A DNA stretch of 64,000 nt, taken from assembly GCF_900580865.1 (NCBI RefSeq), contig NZ_UTBZ01000001.1:1-64000 (forward strand). The letters are read 5' to 3'. Shown piece after piece: positions 35,421 through 47,087 of the stretch (positions are counted from its first letter, which is position 1; every line of letters starts with the position of its first letter). The position numbers and the translations under genes are program-made. The notes beneath the pieces are model-generated. The model ran no database searches. It was not told the DNA's origin and saw only the letters and a list, made by a program, of their open reading frames with translations. The DNA is from Pseudomonas viridiflava. Its GTDB lineage: Bacteria > Pseudomonadota > Gammaproteobacteria > Pseudomonadales > Pseudomonadaceae.

Positions 35421-37124
35421 ATGTCCCAAGAATTCGATTACATCATCATCGGTGCCGGCTCGGCCGGTAACACCCTGGCGACCCGTCTGACTGAAGACGC
35501 TGGCGTCACCGTTCTGCTGCTCGAAGCAGGCGGCCCGGACTACCGTTTTGACTTCCGCACGCAAATGCCGGCTGCACTGGCGTTCCCGCTGCAAGGTCGT
35601 CGTTACAACTGGGCGTACGAAACCGATCCAGAGCCACACATGGACGGTCGCCGGATGGAATGCGGTCGCGGCAAAGGCCTCGGCGGCTCTTCGCTGATCA
35701 ACGGCATGTGCTACATCCGTGGCAACGCGATGGACTACGACGGCTGGGCGAAACTGCCAGGTCTGGAAAACTGGTCGTACCTCGACTGCCTGCCGTACTT
35801 CCGCAAAGCCGAAACCCGCGACATCGGCCCGAACGATTACCACGGTGGCGAAGGCCCGGTCAGCGTGACCACGCCGAAGGCTGGCAACAACCCGCTGTTC
35901 CACGCCATGGTTGAAGCCGGCGTACAAGCTGGTTACCCGCGCACCGAAGACTTGAACGGTTACCAGCAGGAAGGCTTCGGCCCGATGGACCGCACCGTGA
36001 CGCCGAACGGCCGTCGTGCTTCCACCGCCCGTGGCTACCTCGACACCGCGAAAAAGCGCTCGACCCTGACCATCGTCACCCACGCCCTGACCGACAAGAT
36101 TCTGTTCGAAGGCAAGCGTGCGGTTGGCGTGCGTTATCTGGTCGGCGACGCCGAAGAGCGCGTTGAAGCCAAGGCGCGCAAAGAAGTGCTGCTGTGCTCC
36201 GGCGCCATCGCTTCGCCGCAGATTCTGCAGCGTTCCGGTGTCGGCCCGGCCGAACTGCTGAAGTCGCTCGACATTCCGGTCGTTCACGATCTGCCGGGCG
36301 TCGGTGAAAACCTGCAGGATCACCTTGAGCTGTACCTGCAATACGCCTGCACTCAGCCGGTTTCGCTGTACCCGTCGCTGCTCTGGTACAACCAGCCGGC
36401 CATCGGTGCCGAGTGGCTGTTCAACGGCACCGGCATCGGCGCCAGCAACCAGTTCGAAGCCGGCGGTTTCATCCGTTCGCGTCCGGAATTCGAATGGCCA
36501 AACATCCAGTACCACTTCTTGCCGGTGGCGATTAACTACAACGGCAGCAATGGTGTGAAAGAGCACGGTTTCCAGGCGCACATGGGCTCCATGCGCTCGC
36601 CAAGCCGTGGTCGCATCCAGGCCAAGTCGAAAGACCCGCGCCAGCACCCGAGCATCCTGTTCAACTACATGGCCACCGAGCAGGACTGGCAGGAATTCCG
36701 TGACGGCATCCGCCTGACCCGCGAAATCATGCAGCAGCCAGCACTCGACGCTTTCCGTGGCCGTGAAATCAGCCCGGGCATCGAAGTGCAAACCGATGAG
36801 CAGCTGGACAAGTTCATCCGCGAGCACGCCGAAACCGCGTTCCACCCGTCCTGCTCGTGCAAGATGGGCACTGACGAGATGGCGGTAGTGGATGGCGAAG
36901 GTCGCGTGCACGGCATGCAGAGCCTGCGTGTGGTCGATGCTTCGATCATGCCGATCATCACCACCGGTAACCTGAACGCGCCGACGATCATGATCGCCGA
37001 GAAAATCGCCGACAAGATCCGTGGTCGCCAGCCGCTGCCGCGCAGCAACGCTGCTTACTATGTAGCGGGCGATGCACCGGTGAAGGGCAAGCCGATGCGT
37101 GATATCACCCCGGCTGCTCAGTAA
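35421..37124 (+). CDS. betA: Choline dehydrogenase
   Basis: A 567-residue GMC-family flavoprotein oxidising choline to betaine aldehyde at the inner membrane. It has the FAD motif [19 protein letters not shown] at residues 7-25, GMC signature regions [20 protein letters not shown] (in part) and [17 protein letters not shown], and the catalytic His region [12 protein letters not shown]. The C-terminal tail is slightly longer than in E. coli. The start MSQEFDY is preceded by AGAGGG; three codons upstream are open. Confidence 0.95.
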   Translation: MSQEFDYIIIGAGSAGNTLATRLTEDAGVTVLLLEAGGPDYRFDFRTQMPAALAFPLQGRRYNWAYETDPEPHMDGRRMECGRGKGLGGSSLINGMCYIRGNAMDYDGWAKLPGLENWSYLDCLPYFRKAETRDIGPNDYHGGEGPVSVTTPKAGNNPLFHAMVEAGVQAGYPRTEDLNGYQQEGFGPMDRTVTPNGRRASTARGYLDTAKKRSTLTIVTHALTDKILFEGKRAVGVRYLVGDAEERVEAKARKEVLLCSGAIASPQILQRSGVGPAELLKSLDIPVVHDLPGVGENLQDHLELYLQYACTQPVSLYPSLLWYNQPAIGAEWLFNGTGIGASNQFEAGGFIRSRPEFEWPNIQYHFLPVAINYNGSNGVKEHGFQAHMGSMRSPSRGRIQAKSKDPRQHPSILFNYMATEQDWQEFRDGIRLTREIMQQPALDAFRGREISPGIEVQTDEQLDKFIREHAETAFHPSCSCKMGTDEMAVVDGEGRVHGMQSLRVVDASIMPIITTGNLNAPTIMIAEKIADKIRGRQPLPRSNAAYYVAGDAPVKGKPMRDITPAAQ

Positions 37125-37145
37125 GACTTGGTACCGCATCAAGGC

Positions 37146-37240
37146 TGATCGCGAGCAGGCTCACTCCTACAAGGATCTCCAGTGAACACAAACTCTGTGG
37201 ACACTGGAGATTAACTGTAGGAGTGAGCCTGCTCGCGATG
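37146..37240. repeat. Type A repeat, outward arrangement
   Basis: ATCGCGAGCAGGCTCACTCC and TAGGAGTGAGCCTGCTCGCG arms flank a central hairpin ATCTCCAGTG...CACTGGAGAT. Same subtype as 25303-25398. Lies after betA. Confidence 0.85.
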
Positions 37241-37407
37241 AGGCCCTACAATTCAGCACAAATCCCTCTGCTTCAAGTAAATCCCCCTACACCCCCTCTT
37301 CACTTGATCCTACCCCCACGCAGGCCTACTCTAGACCTCGCGCAACCGTTTCACCCCTCCCCGCCGAGTAGCCTCACCCCGCTTCCCCCTGACAAGGAGG
37401 TTCCCGA

Positions 37408-38850
37408 ATGTTCGATTTCCACCCCCAGCTCAAGCAGCGCTTCGCTGCCTTGCGCACGGGCGCTGAGTTTTTTTCCCTGCGATACGTACGCGAGTCCGGC
37501 CAGTACCTGTCGGTACGCAAGAACGTCGCCGAACCGCCGAGCCTGAGCCGTGACGAAGGCGCGATGCTCACCGTTCGCGTCAACGGCGTTGAGGCCTACG
37601 CGGCGACCAACGACTTGTCGCAACAAGGTCTGCAAGCCGCCCTCGAACGCGCCGAACAGCAAGCCCGCCGGCTCAAGCCGCACGCCTTGCTCGACCTGCG
37701 TGATCAGCCAGTGTCCAGCGATCGCGCTGATTACTTTTCGCCCAATCTTGAACAAGCCTTTCCGTCCCTGAGCGAATGCTTCGAGCTGCTCGGCGCGGAA
37801 TCCGCCTCGGTGCCAAAGGATGAGCGCCTGGTGAACTGGCAAGTGAGCATCGGCATCACTCACGTCGAGCAGATCTACCTGAGCAGCGCCGGGGCTGAAT
37901 TGCGCCAGGCCCAGCGCTTCGTCTATCCGGGCCTCGACGTCACCGCCTACGACGGCAACGACAGCCAGACCCGCAGCCTCGGCCGCGAGAACTTCGGCCA
38001 ACAGGGCGGCGCTGACGTGATCAGCCGTTGCGGTTTGATCGGCGCTGGCCCGCAAGTCGCCGATCAGGCGCTGCAACTGCTGCTCGCGCCGAACACCCCG
38101 CAAGGCCCGCGCGACCTGTTGTTGATGCCCGATCAAATGATGCTGCAGATCCACGAATCCATCGGCCACCCGCTGGAACTCGACCGCATCCTCGGCGACG
38201 AGCGCAATTACGCCGGCACCAGTTTCGTCAAGGCCAGCGACTTCGGCAGCCTGCAATACGGCTCGAAACTGCTCAACGTGACGTTCGATCCGGGCATTCC
38301 CGAAGAACTTGCCAGCTACGGTCATGACGACGACGGCAGCAAGGCCAGCAAACAATTCCTGATTCGCGATGGCCTGTTGTTGCGTCCGCTGGGCGGTGCG
38401 CTGTCGCAGTTCCGCGCCGGTCTCGACGGCGTTGCCAACAGTCGCGCCTGTGGCTGGAACCGGCCGCCGATCGACCGCATGGCCAACCTCAATATCGAGC
38501 CGGGTGATCAGCCGTTGAACAAGCTGATCGAAGGCATCGAGCACGGCATCCTGATGAGCACCAACCGCTCGTGGTCGATTGACGATGCGCGCAACAAATT
38601 CCAGTTCGGCTGCGAATGGGGCCAGTTGATCGAAAACGGTGAGCTCAAAGGCGTGGTAAAAAACCCGAACTACCGGGCTATTTCCGCGCACTTCTGGAAA
38701 AGCCTGCGCGCCGTCGGCGATGCCAACACCATCAAGGTGCTCGGCACGCCGAACTGCGGCAAGGGCGAACCGAACCAGGTGATCCGCGTCGGCCACGCTT
38801 CGCCGGCCTGCGTATTCAGCAACATTGATGTGTTTGGGGGAGACGCCTGA
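37408..38850 (+). CDS. TldD-like metalloprotease subunit
   Basis: A 480-residue member of the TldD/PmbA (U62) family. It has the zinc motif H249-E250-x3-H254 in QIHESIGHPLELDRI, with the family sequence GTSFVKASDFG after it and NKLIEGIEHGILMSTNRSWS near the C-terminus. Catalytic TldD pairs with a TldE partner, here the next gene. Canonical tldD and pmbA of Pseudomonas lie elsewhere, so this is a second set. The known role of TldDE is trimming unfolded leader peptides, such as microcin B17 and CcdA. An AAGGAGG before the ATG supports strong translation. Confidence 0.87.
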   Translation: MFDFHPQLKQRFAALRTGAEFFSLRYVRESGQYLSVRKNVAEPPSLSRDEGAMLTVRVNGVEAYAATNDLSQQGLQAALERAEQQARRLKPHALLDLRDQPVSSDRADYFSPNLEQAFPSLSECFELLGAESASVPKDERLVNWQVSIGITHVEQIYLSSAGAELRQAQRFVYPGLDVTAYDGNDSQTRSLGRENFGQQGGADVISRCGLIGAGPQVADQALQLLLAPNTPQGPRDLLLMPDQMMLQIHESIGHPLELDRILGDERNYAGTSFVKASDFGSLQYGSKLLNVTFDPGIPEELASYGHDDDGSKASKQFLIRDGLLLRPLGGALSQFRAGLDGVANSRACGWNRPPIDRMANLNIEPGDQPLNKLIEGIEHGILMSTNRSWSIDDARNKFQFGCEWGQLIENGELKGVVKNPNYRAISAHFWKSLRAVGDANTIKVLGTPNCGKGEPNQVIRVGHASPACVFSNIDVFGGDA

Positions 38851-40187
38851 TGAGCATTTCGAAGAGTCAGTCCGACGCCTTCAAGGTCATGGTCAACTGG
38901 CTGCGTGACAGTGTGCGCGAGCCGGAACAGTTCACCCTTAGCTATGCCGCCGAATCCTCGGCCTTCGTGCGCTTCAATCACGCCAAGGTGCGTCAGGCCG
39001 GGCAGGTGCAGCAGGCCAACATCGTTCTGAAACTGATCAACGACGGTCGCCACGCCGACCTGCAAGTCACCCTCTCCGGTGATCAGGAAGGCGATCTGCA
39101 ACGCCTCGCCGAAGGCCTGCAACAACTGCGCGAAACCCTGCCGCTGCTGCCGCAGGATCCGTATCTGCTGCTCAATCACAATGGCTGGCAGAGCCAGAAC
39201 GTGCAGGATCATCCGCTGCCGGACACTGAACTGGTTGTCGATGAAATCTGCGCCGCCGCGGAAGGTCTGGACCTGGTGGGCTTCTACGCCGCCGGCCCGA
39301 TCAGCCGGGGTTTCGCCAGTTCAGCGGGGGCGTTTGGCTGGCATCAGGCCAACAGTTTCAACTTCGATTTCAGCCTGTTCCACGACAACGGCGAAGCGGT
39401 GAAAGCCAGCTACGCCGGGCACGACTGGAGCAGCGAAGGTTTCGCCAAGCGTTTCGGCCAGGCACGCGAGCAACTGGAGTTTCTCGGCCGACCGCTGCGC
39501 ACTTTGGCGCCGGGGCAGTACCGAGCCTATCTGGCACCGGCAGCGCTGGAAGAAATCATGGGCATGCTGAGCTGGGGCGGTTTCTCGGCGCAGTCGATCG
39601 CCAGCAAGAGCAGCCCGTTGCAGAAGCTGTATGTCGGCGATCAGGCGTTCAGCCCGCTGGTATCGCTGGACGAAAAGGTCAGCGACTCGCTGAGCCCGGC
39701 ATTTTCCGGCGAAGGTTATCCACGCAGTGATCTGCGTTTGATCGTCGAGGGCAAGGCAGGCGATCAATTGGTTGGTTCGCGCAGTGCGGCGGAATATGGT
39801 CTGGCCGCCAACGGCGCCGGTGGCGGTGAAATGCCAAGCGCGTTGAACATGGCGGCGGGTGATCTGTCCCAAGCAGAGATCCTCAAGCAGTTGGGCACCG
39901 GCTTGTACATCAGCAACCTGTGGTACCTCAACTACTCGGATCAACCGGCGGCGCGCATGACCGGCATGACCCGCTTCGCGACCTTCTGGGTCGAGAACGG
40001 CGAGATCCAGGCCCCGGTGAGTACCATGCGCTTCGATGACAGCGCTTACAGCCTGCTCGGTTCGCAGCTGGAAGCGCTGACCGTCGAGCGCGAGTTGCTG
40101 CTGTCGGCGAGCACGTACAGCCAGCGCAATACCTCGTCGGCTTTGCTGCCGGGGGCACTGGTCAGCCGCCTGACCCTGACCCTGTAA
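38850..40187 (+). CDS. TldE/PmbA-like protein, partner of the TldD-like subunit
   Basis: A 445-residue U62-family protein without the HExxxH motif, as expected for the TldE type. It shows GFYAAGPISRGFASSAGAFGWHQA and a late block YISNLWYLNYSDQPAARMTGMTRFATFWVENGEI (parts named only). Its ATG overlaps the stop of the TldD-like gene (TGATG), so equal synthesis of both subunits is likely. The substrate is unknown; no ribosomal peptide precursor was found next to it. Confidence 0.87.
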   Translation: MSISKSQSDAFKVMVNWLRDSVREPEQFTLSYAAESSAFVRFNHAKVRQAGQVQQANIVLKLINDGRHADLQVTLSGDQEGDLQRLAEGLQQLRETLPLLPQDPYLLLNHNGWQSQNVQDHPLPDTELVVDEICAAAEGLDLVGFYAAGPISRGFASSAGAFGWHQANSFNFDFSLFHDNGEAVKASYAGHDWSSEGFAKRFGQAREQLEFLGRPLRTLAPGQYRAYLAPAALEEIMGMLSWGGFSAQSIASKSSPLQKLYVGDQAFSPLVSLDEKVSDSLSPAFSGEGYPRSDLRLIVEGKAGDQLVGSRSAAEYGLAANGAGGGEMPSALNMAAGDLSQAEILKQLGTGLYISNLWYLNYSDQPAARMTGMTRFATFWVENGEIQAPVSTMRFDDSAYSLLGSQLEALTVERELLLSASTYSQRNTSSALLPGALVSRLTLTL

Positions 40188-40199
40188 CACCGCAAAAAC

Positions 40200-40291
40200 C
40201 TGTGGGAGCGAGCTTGCTCGCGAAGAGGCCATGTCATTCAACATTGATGGCGACTGACCTAGCGCTTTCGCGAGCAAGCTCGCTCCCACAC
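40200..40291. repeat. Type A palindromic repeat
   Basis: CTGTGGGAGCGAGCTTGCTC and its complement. Both arms carry the same change (CTTGC instead of CCTGC, and GCAAG opposite), preserving pairing. It begins 13 bp after the TldE-like gene. Confidence 0.88.
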
Positions 40292-40341
40292 TGACCGCGC
40301 TTGACAATAGATATGCATTAACTCCAACGACAAGAGGTTCC

Positions 40342-41769
40342 ATGCCCAACCGCCCGCCTCTCGACGCCATCACCGCCCGCTGGTTGCCGTGGGTCGTCGC
40401 CATCGCTTTCTTCATGCAGTCCCTCGACGGGACCATCCTCAACACCGCCCTGCCCGCCATGGCCCGCGATCTGGCCGAAGACCCTTTGCGCATGCAAGGC
40501 GTGATCATCGCCTACATGCTCACCGTGGCCTTGCTGATCCCGGCCTCAGGCTGGATCGCCGATCGCTTCGGCACCAAGAAAATCTTCTTCGGCGCGATTC
40601 TGCTGTTCAGTTTCGGCTCACTGCTCTGCGCGCTGTCGAGCAGCCTGAGCATGCTGATTGGTGCCCGCGTTATTCAGGGTCTGGGCGGTGCGCTGATGCT
40701 GCCGGTCGGGCGACTGGTGGTGCTGCGCGCTTATCCACGGTCCGAGCTGGTGCGGATCATGGGCTTCATCACCATCCCCGGTCTGCTCGGTCCGCTGATC
40801 GGCCCGACCATGGGCGGCTGGATGGTCGAATACCTGACGTGGCACTGGATCTTCCTGATCAACCTGCCGGTCGGCGTGATCGGCTGCTACGCGGTGTGGA
40901 AGTTCATTCCCGACCTGCGCGGCACCGAACGCACGCGCTTCGATAGCCTCGGTTTTCTGCTGTTCGGCGCGGCGATGATCCTGATCACCATCGCCATGGA
41001 AGGCCTCGGCGAACTTCACTTGCCGCACCTGCGGGTAATGTTGCTGCTGTTCGGTGGCATGGCCTGTCTGGCGGCGTACTGGTTGCGCGCCGGGCACATC
41101 GAAAACCCGCTGTTCGCACCGTCGCTGTTCAAGACCCGCACGTTTGCCGTCGGTATTCTCGGCAACCTCTTCGCGCGTTTGGGCAGCGGTGCTCTGCCGT
41201 TTCTGGTGCCGTTGCTGTTGCAAGTGGCGCTGGGCTATTCGCCGTCGCAAGCGGGGATGAGCATGCTGCCGCTGGCGGCGGCGGCGATGATCGCCAAGTG
41301 GGTGGCGCGACCGCTGATCGAACGGCTCGGCTATCGCATCGTCCTCACGGGCAACACGCTGGCGCTGGGGATCATGCTGGCGAGCATGGGGCTGGTCAGC
41401 GAGCAAACGCCGTACTGGCTGTTGTTGTGCCTGCTGGCGATTCTCGGTGCGATCAACTCACTGCAATTCACCGCGATGAACACCGTGACCCTGATTGATC
41501 TCGACGATGCCAGCGCCAGCAGCGGCAACAGCTTGCTGTCGGTGGTGGCGCAGTTGTCGTTGAGTCTCGGGGTGGCGTGCGCCGGTGCGTTGCTGGGCGG
41601 GTTTACCGCAGAGATCGGTAACGATGGCGTGGAAACCGTGCTCGGTGCCTTCCAGCTGACCTTCGTCACCGTCGGCATCATGGCGATGCTCGCCGCGACG
41701 ATCTTCTCGCAACTGTCGAAAGAAGACGGCCGCCGCGCCAAGCGTCCGGAAGAACACATCGAACATTAA
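40342..41769 (+). CDS. MFS transporter, DHA2 (14-helix) family, MdtD-like
   Basis: A 475-residue drug:proton antiporter-type permease. Motif A reads WIADRFGTKKIFF (about residues 70-82), motif D1 VAIAFFMQSLDGTILNTALP, and motif C-like GLLGPLIGPTMGGW. Hydrophobic segments run throughout and fit a 14-segment layout. It resembles E. coli MdtD more than EmrB. No adjacent membrane-fusion gene exists, so it may work alone. Substrate unknown. Confidence 0.85.
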   Translation: MPNRPPLDAITARWLPWVVAIAFFMQSLDGTILNTALPAMARDLAEDPLRMQGVIIAYMLTVALLIPASGWIADRFGTKKIFFGAILLFSFGSLLCALSSSLSMLIGARVIQGLGGALMLPVGRLVVLRAYPRSELVRIMGFITIPGLLGPLIGPTMGGWMVEYLTWHWIFLINLPVGVIGCYAVWKFIPDLRGTERTRFDSLGFLLFGAAMILITIAMEGLGELHLPHLRVMLLLFGGMACLAAYWLRAGHIENPLFAPSLFKTRTFAVGILGNLFARLGSGALPFLVPLLLQVALGYSPSQAGMSMLPLAAAAMIAKWVARPLIERLGYRIVLTGNTLALGIMLASMGLVSEQTPYWLLLCLLAILGAINSLQFTAMNTVTLIDLDDASASSGNSLLSVVAQLSLSLGVACAGALLGGFTAEIGNDGVETVLGAFQLTFVTVGIMAMLAATIFSQLSKEDGRRAKRPEEHIEH

Positions 41770-41849
41770 CCACTGTTCGTCCAGAACTTTCGAAGAAAGT
41801 GGCACGGGGCTGCTACACTGCGCAACATTTTGTTTTGCAGGCCAGTCCC

Positions 41850-43235
<1,386 letters not shown>

Positions 43236-43251
43236 GAACAACGTAACTCCC

Positions 43252-43338
43252 CTGTAGGAGCTGCCGCAGGCTGCGATCTTTTGACTTTGTTTTTTAAGAG
43301 CAAGATCAAAAGATCGCAGCCTGCGGCAGCTCCTACAG
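43252..43338. repeat. Type B palindromic repeat
   Basis: CCTGTAGGAGCTGCCGCAGG ... ATCTTTTGA and its near-perfect complement around TTTGTTTTTTAAGAGCAAG. It sits between dbpA and the flavoprotein gene. Confidence 0.88.
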
Positions 43339-43372
43339 TTCGTTTTGTGGTGATATTTCAGAGGACACCGTT

Positions 43373-44551
43373 TTGCGCTCTACCGAAGTCGTGATCATTG
43401 GCGCTGGCGCCGCTGGGTTGATGTGTGCACTGACCGCCGCCGGGCGTGGGCGTCAGGTGTTGCTGCTTGACCACGCGAACAAGGCCGGCAAGAAAATCCT
43501 GATGTCGGGCGGTGGCCGCTGCAATTTCACCAACATGTACACCGAGCCGAGCAATTTCCTCTCGCAGAACCCGCACTTCTGCAAATCCGCACTGGCGCGT
43601 TACACCCAGTGGGATTTCATCGGCATGGTCGGCAAGCATGCCGTGCCGTACCACGAGAAAAAACTCGGCCAGTTGTTCTGCGATAACAAATCCAGCGACA
43701 TTCTCGAAATGCTCCTCACCGAGTGCGATCAGGCCGGCGTCGAGCTGCATCTGGACACGTCGATTCAAACGATCGAGAAGCTCGAAAGCGGTTACCTGCT
43801 CGACACCACCCTCGGCCAGATCCAGTGCCAGTCGCTGGTGATCGCTACCGGCGGTCTGTCGATCCCGACGCTCGGCGCTACCGGTTTCGGTTATCAAGTG
43901 GCCAAGCAGTTCGGCCATGAATTGCTGCCGACCCGCGCCGGTCTGGTGCCGTTCACCATCACCGATCAGCTCAAGGAACTGTGCACCGAGTTGTCCGGGA
44001 CGTCGGTGGATTGTCTGGTCAGCTGCAACGATCAGAGCTTTCGCGAGAACATCCTGTTCACTCACCGCGGCCTCAGTGGCCCGGCGATTTTGCAGATTTC
44101 TTCGTTCTGGGAATCCGGCGACACGGTGGAGATCAATCTACTGCCGGATCACAACGCGGCGAGCTGGCTACAACAGCAAGTGGCCGAGCGCCCGAACAGT
44201 GAATTGAAAACCCTGCTGGGTGAGATCTTCACCAAGAAAATGGCCAATCTGCTGGCGGACAACTGGTTTGTGTCCAAACCGATGAAGCAATACACCCATG
44301 CTGAACTGGCGGAGATCGCCGAGAAGCTGGGCAGCTGGAAAGTCGTGCCGGCGGGGACTGAGGGTTATCGCACCGCCGAAGTGACCCTCGGCGGCGTTGA
44401 TACCCGTGAAGTGTCGTCGAAAACCATGGAATCGCTGAAAAGCCCGGGCCTGTATTTCATTGGCGAAGTCCTCGACGTCACCGGCCACCTCGGCGGTTTC
44501 AACTTCCAGTGGGCCTGGGCCTCCGGTTACGCGGCCGCGCAGTACGCCTGA
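43373..44551 (+). CDS. NAD(P)/FAD-dependent oxidoreductase, BaiN/RdsA (HI0933-like) family
   Basis: A 392-residue flavoprotein. FAD motif VVIIGAGAAGLMCALTAA at the N-terminus, the family hallmark KKILMSGGGRCNFTN at about residue 42, and the C-terminal closing motif DVTGHLGGFNFQWAWASGY. Some relatives reduce bile-acid or flavonoid double bonds; the role in Pseudomonas is unknown. The best start is a TTG at 43373 with AGAGGA 9 bp upstream, since the FAD strand begins immediately after it and no ATG is near. Confidence 0.87.
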   Translation: MRSTEVVIIGAGAAGLMCALTAAGRGRQVLLLDHANKAGKKILMSGGGRCNFTNMYTEPSNFLSQNPHFCKSALARYTQWDFIGMVGKHAVPYHEKKLGQLFCDNKSSDILEMLLTECDQAGVELHLDTSIQTIEKLESGYLLDTTLGQIQCQSLVIATGGLSIPTLGATGFGYQVAKQFGHELLPTRAGLVPFTITDQLKELCTELSGTSVDCLVSCNDQSFRENILFTHRGLSGPAILQISSFWESGDTVEINLLPDHNAASWLQQQVAERPNSELKTLLGEIFTKKMANLLADNWFVSKPMKQYTHAELAEIAEKLGSWKVVPAGTEGYRTAEVTLGGVDTREVSSKTMESLKSPGLYFIGEVLDVTGHLGGFNFQWAWASGYAAAQYA

Positions 44552-44572
44552 TCCAAAACCAAACACAAAACC

Positions 44573-44664
44573 CTGTGGGAGCGAGCCTGCTCGCGAATGC
44601 GGTGAACCAGTCGACATCAATGTTGAAGGACACTCCGCTTTCGCGAGCAGGCTCGCTCCCACAT
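44573..44664. repeat. Type A palindromic repeat
   Basis: CCTGTGGGAGCGAGCCTGCT and its complement, 22 bp after the flavoprotein stop codon. Confidence 0.88.
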
Positions 44665-44781
44665 TTGCTCCGTGTGATGCAGTAAGGAACACTTTTTGCT
44701 GTCAGATGTGATCGGCGCCATTGCGTCGGCGTCATTACTGGCTCAATTTAGCGGCATCGCCTCGGAAGGCCTTCGCACTTC

Positions 44782-46974
44782 ATGTCCTCGACCTCGTTTC
44801 GTCAGTCTTTGCGGCGCCTGTGGGCGCTGGATAAATTCAGCTACAGCGTGCGGGTGTTCATCGCCCTGACCGGCAGCATGGCACTGTGTTGGTATCAGGA
44901 TGAAATGGGCCTGCTGATCCCGTTGTTCCTGGGGATTATCGCCAGCGCCCTGGCCGAAACCGACGACAGTTGGCAGGGCCGCCTCAATGCCCTCGCCGTG
45001 ACGCTGGTGTGCTTCAGCATCGCCGCGCTGTCGGTGGAATTGCTCTTCCCCTACCCCATCGTCTTCGCCATTGCCTTGGCGCTGGCCAGTTTCGGCCTGA
45101 CCATGCTCGGTGCGCTCGGCGAGCGTTATGGGGCGATTGCTTCGGCAACGTTGATTCTGTCGGTGTACACGATGATCGGCGTTGACCAGCGCGGTGGCGC
45201 GGTCACCGACTTCTGGCACGAGCCGATGCTGCTGGTCGCCGGTGCGGCGTGGTACGGCTTGCTCTCGGTGGTGTGGCAGGCGCTGTTTTCCAACCAGCCG
45301 GTGCAGCAGAGTCTGGCGCGGTTATTCCGTGAGCTGGGCTTTTACCTGAAGCTGAAATCCTCGCTGTTCGAGCCGATCCGGCAAATGGACGTCGAAGCCC
45401 GACGTCTGGAACTGGCTCAGCAAAACGGTCGCGTGGTGGCGGCGCTGAACAGTGCCAAGGAAATCATCCTGCACCGCGTCGGCAACGGCCGCCCCGGCTC
45501 GAAAGTCAGCCGCTACCTGAAGCTGTATTTCCTCGCGCAAGACATCCACGAACGCGCCAGTTCCTCGCACTATCCGTACAACGCATTGGCCGAAGCGTTC
45601 TTCCACAGTGACGTGCTGTTCCGCTGCCAGCGTCTGCTGCGCCAGCAAGGCAAAGCCTGCCGCGCGCTGGCCGAATCGATCCAGATGCGCCAGCCGTTCA
45701 TTTACGACGCGAGTTTCGCCGAAGCCCTGAGCGATCTCGATGCGTCCCTCGAACACCTGCGCATCCAGAGCAACCCGGCCTGGCGCGGACTGCTGCGTTC
45801 GCTGCGTGCACTGGCGGCCAACCTTGGCACTCTCGATCGCTTGCTCAGCGACGCGAGCAACCCCGATGCCTTGGCTGACGCGACCGACAGCAGCCTGCTC
45901 GACCGTTCGCCGCGCAACCTCAAGGACGTCTGGGTGCGTCTGCGCACGCAGCTGACGCCGACGTCTTTGCTGTTCCGTCATGCCCTGCGCCTGCCATTGG
46001 CGCTGAGTATCGGCTACGGCATGGTGCATTTGATTCACCCGTCGCAGGGTTACTGGATCATCCTCACCACCCTGTTCGTCTGCCAGCCGAACTACGGCGC
46101 GACCCGGCGCAAACTCGGTCAGCGGATCCTTGGCACCGCCATCGGCCTGACGGTGGCGTGGGCGCTGTTCGATCTGTTCCCGAGTCCGTTGGTGCAGTCG
46201 TGCTTTGCCATCGCCGCCGGCGTGGTGTTCTTTACCAACCGCACCACCCGCTACACCCTGGCGACGGCGGCGATCACCATCATGGTGCTGTTCTGCTTCA
46301 ACCAGGTCGGTGACGGTTACGGGCTGTTCCTGCCACGCTTGTTCGATACCTTGCTCGGCAGCCTGATTGCCGGCCTGACGGTGTTCCTGTTCCTGCCGGA
46401 CTGGCAGGGCCGACGCCTGAACAAAGTGCTGGCCAACACCCTGACCTGTAACAGCATCTACCTGCGCCAGATCATGCAGCAATACGCCGCCGGCAAGAGC
46501 GACGACCTCGCCTATCGGCTGGCCCGGCGCAATGCGCACAACGCCGATGCAGCGCTGTCGACGACGCTGGCAAACATGCTCATGGAGCCGGGGCATTTCC
46601 GTAAGGAAGCGGATGTCGGATTCCGCTTTCTGGTGCTGTCGCACACGTTGTTGAGTTATCTGTCAGGGCTGGGCGCGCATCGCGAGACTCAGCTACCCGC
46701 CGATGTGCGCGAGCATTTGATCGATGGCGCCGGAGTGAAACTGGCGACGAGCATTGATGAAATCGCCCAAGGGCTGGCGAACAAACAGCCGGTGGCGATT
46801 CAGAGTGATGAAGAAGAAGCGCTGGCCAATGAGCTGGAGCAGATGCCTGATGAGATCGATGAAGGGCAGCGGTTGGTGCAGACGCAATTGGCGTTGATTT
46901 GCCGGCAGTTGGGGCCGTTGCGGACGTTGGCGGCGCATCTGATCAAGGACAGCTCAGAAATCAGCGGCGGCTGA
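44782..46974 (+). CDS. yccS: YccS/YhfK family (FUSC) inner-membrane protein
   Basis: A 730-residue protein with two sets of about six hydrophobic segments (residues 25-170 and 400-540) separated by a cytoplasmic domain, the layout of the YccS family. The conserved FUSC block SQGYWIILTTLFVCQPNYGATRRKLGQRILGT (named in part) starts the second set. Related proteins act in efflux of aromatic acids, but no substrate is known for YccS. It stands alone; upstream is a short gap after a type A repeat. Gene name by family resemblance. Confidence 0.85.
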   Translation: MSSTSFRQSLRRLWALDKFSYSVRVFIALTGSMALCWYQDEMGLLIPLFLGIIASALAETDDSWQGRLNALAVTLVCFSIAALSVELLFPYPIVFAIALALASFGLTMLGALGERYGAIASATLILSVYTMIGVDQRGGAVTDFWHEPMLLVAGAAWYGLLSVVWQALFSNQPVQQSLARLFRELGFYLKLKSSLFEPIRQMDVEARRLELAQQNGRVVAALNSAKEIILHRVGNGRPGSKVSRYLKLYFLAQDIHERASSSHYPYNALAEAFFHSDVLFRCQRLLRQQGKACRALAESIQMRQPFIYDASFAEALSDLDASLEHLRIQSNPAWRGLLRSLRALAANLGTLDRLLSDASNPDALADATDSSLLDRSPRNLKDVWVRLRTQLTPTSLLFRHALRLPLALSIGYGMVHLIHPSQGYWIILTTLFVCQPNYGATRRKLGQRILGTAIGLTVAWALFDLFPSPLVQSCFAIAAGVVFFTNRTTRYTLATAAITIMVLFCFNQVGDGYGLFLPRLFDTLLGSLIAGLTVFLFLPDWQGRRLNKVLANTLTCNSIYLRQIMQQYAAGKSDDLAYRLARRNAHNADAALSTTLANMLMEPGHFRKEADVGFRFLVLSHTLLSYLSGLGAHRETQLPADVREHLIDGAGVKLATSIDEIAQGLANKQPVAIQSDEEEALANELEQMPDEIDEGQRLVQTQLALICRQLGPLRTLAAHLIKDSSEISGG

Positions 46975-46981
46975 CAGGGCG

Positions 46982-47050
46982 TCATCGCGAGCAGGCTCAC
47001 TCCTACAGGGGAACGCATTCCAAATTGTAGGAGTGAGCCTGCTCGCGAAG
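46982..47050. repeat. Type A repeat, short outward form
   Basis: TCATCGCGAGCAGGCTCACT and TAGGAGTGAGCCTGCTCGCG arms around a 20-bp spacer GGGAACGCATTCCAAA. It separates the converging yccS and binding-protein genes. Confidence 0.85.
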
Positions 47051-47087
47051 AGGCCATCAGACACCCAGCAAATTCAGGATCAGAAAC

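Noticed and set aside
33468..37142. Long minus-strand open frames opposite betB and betA
   Set aside because: Antisense shadows; the plus-strand genes have complete family motifs.
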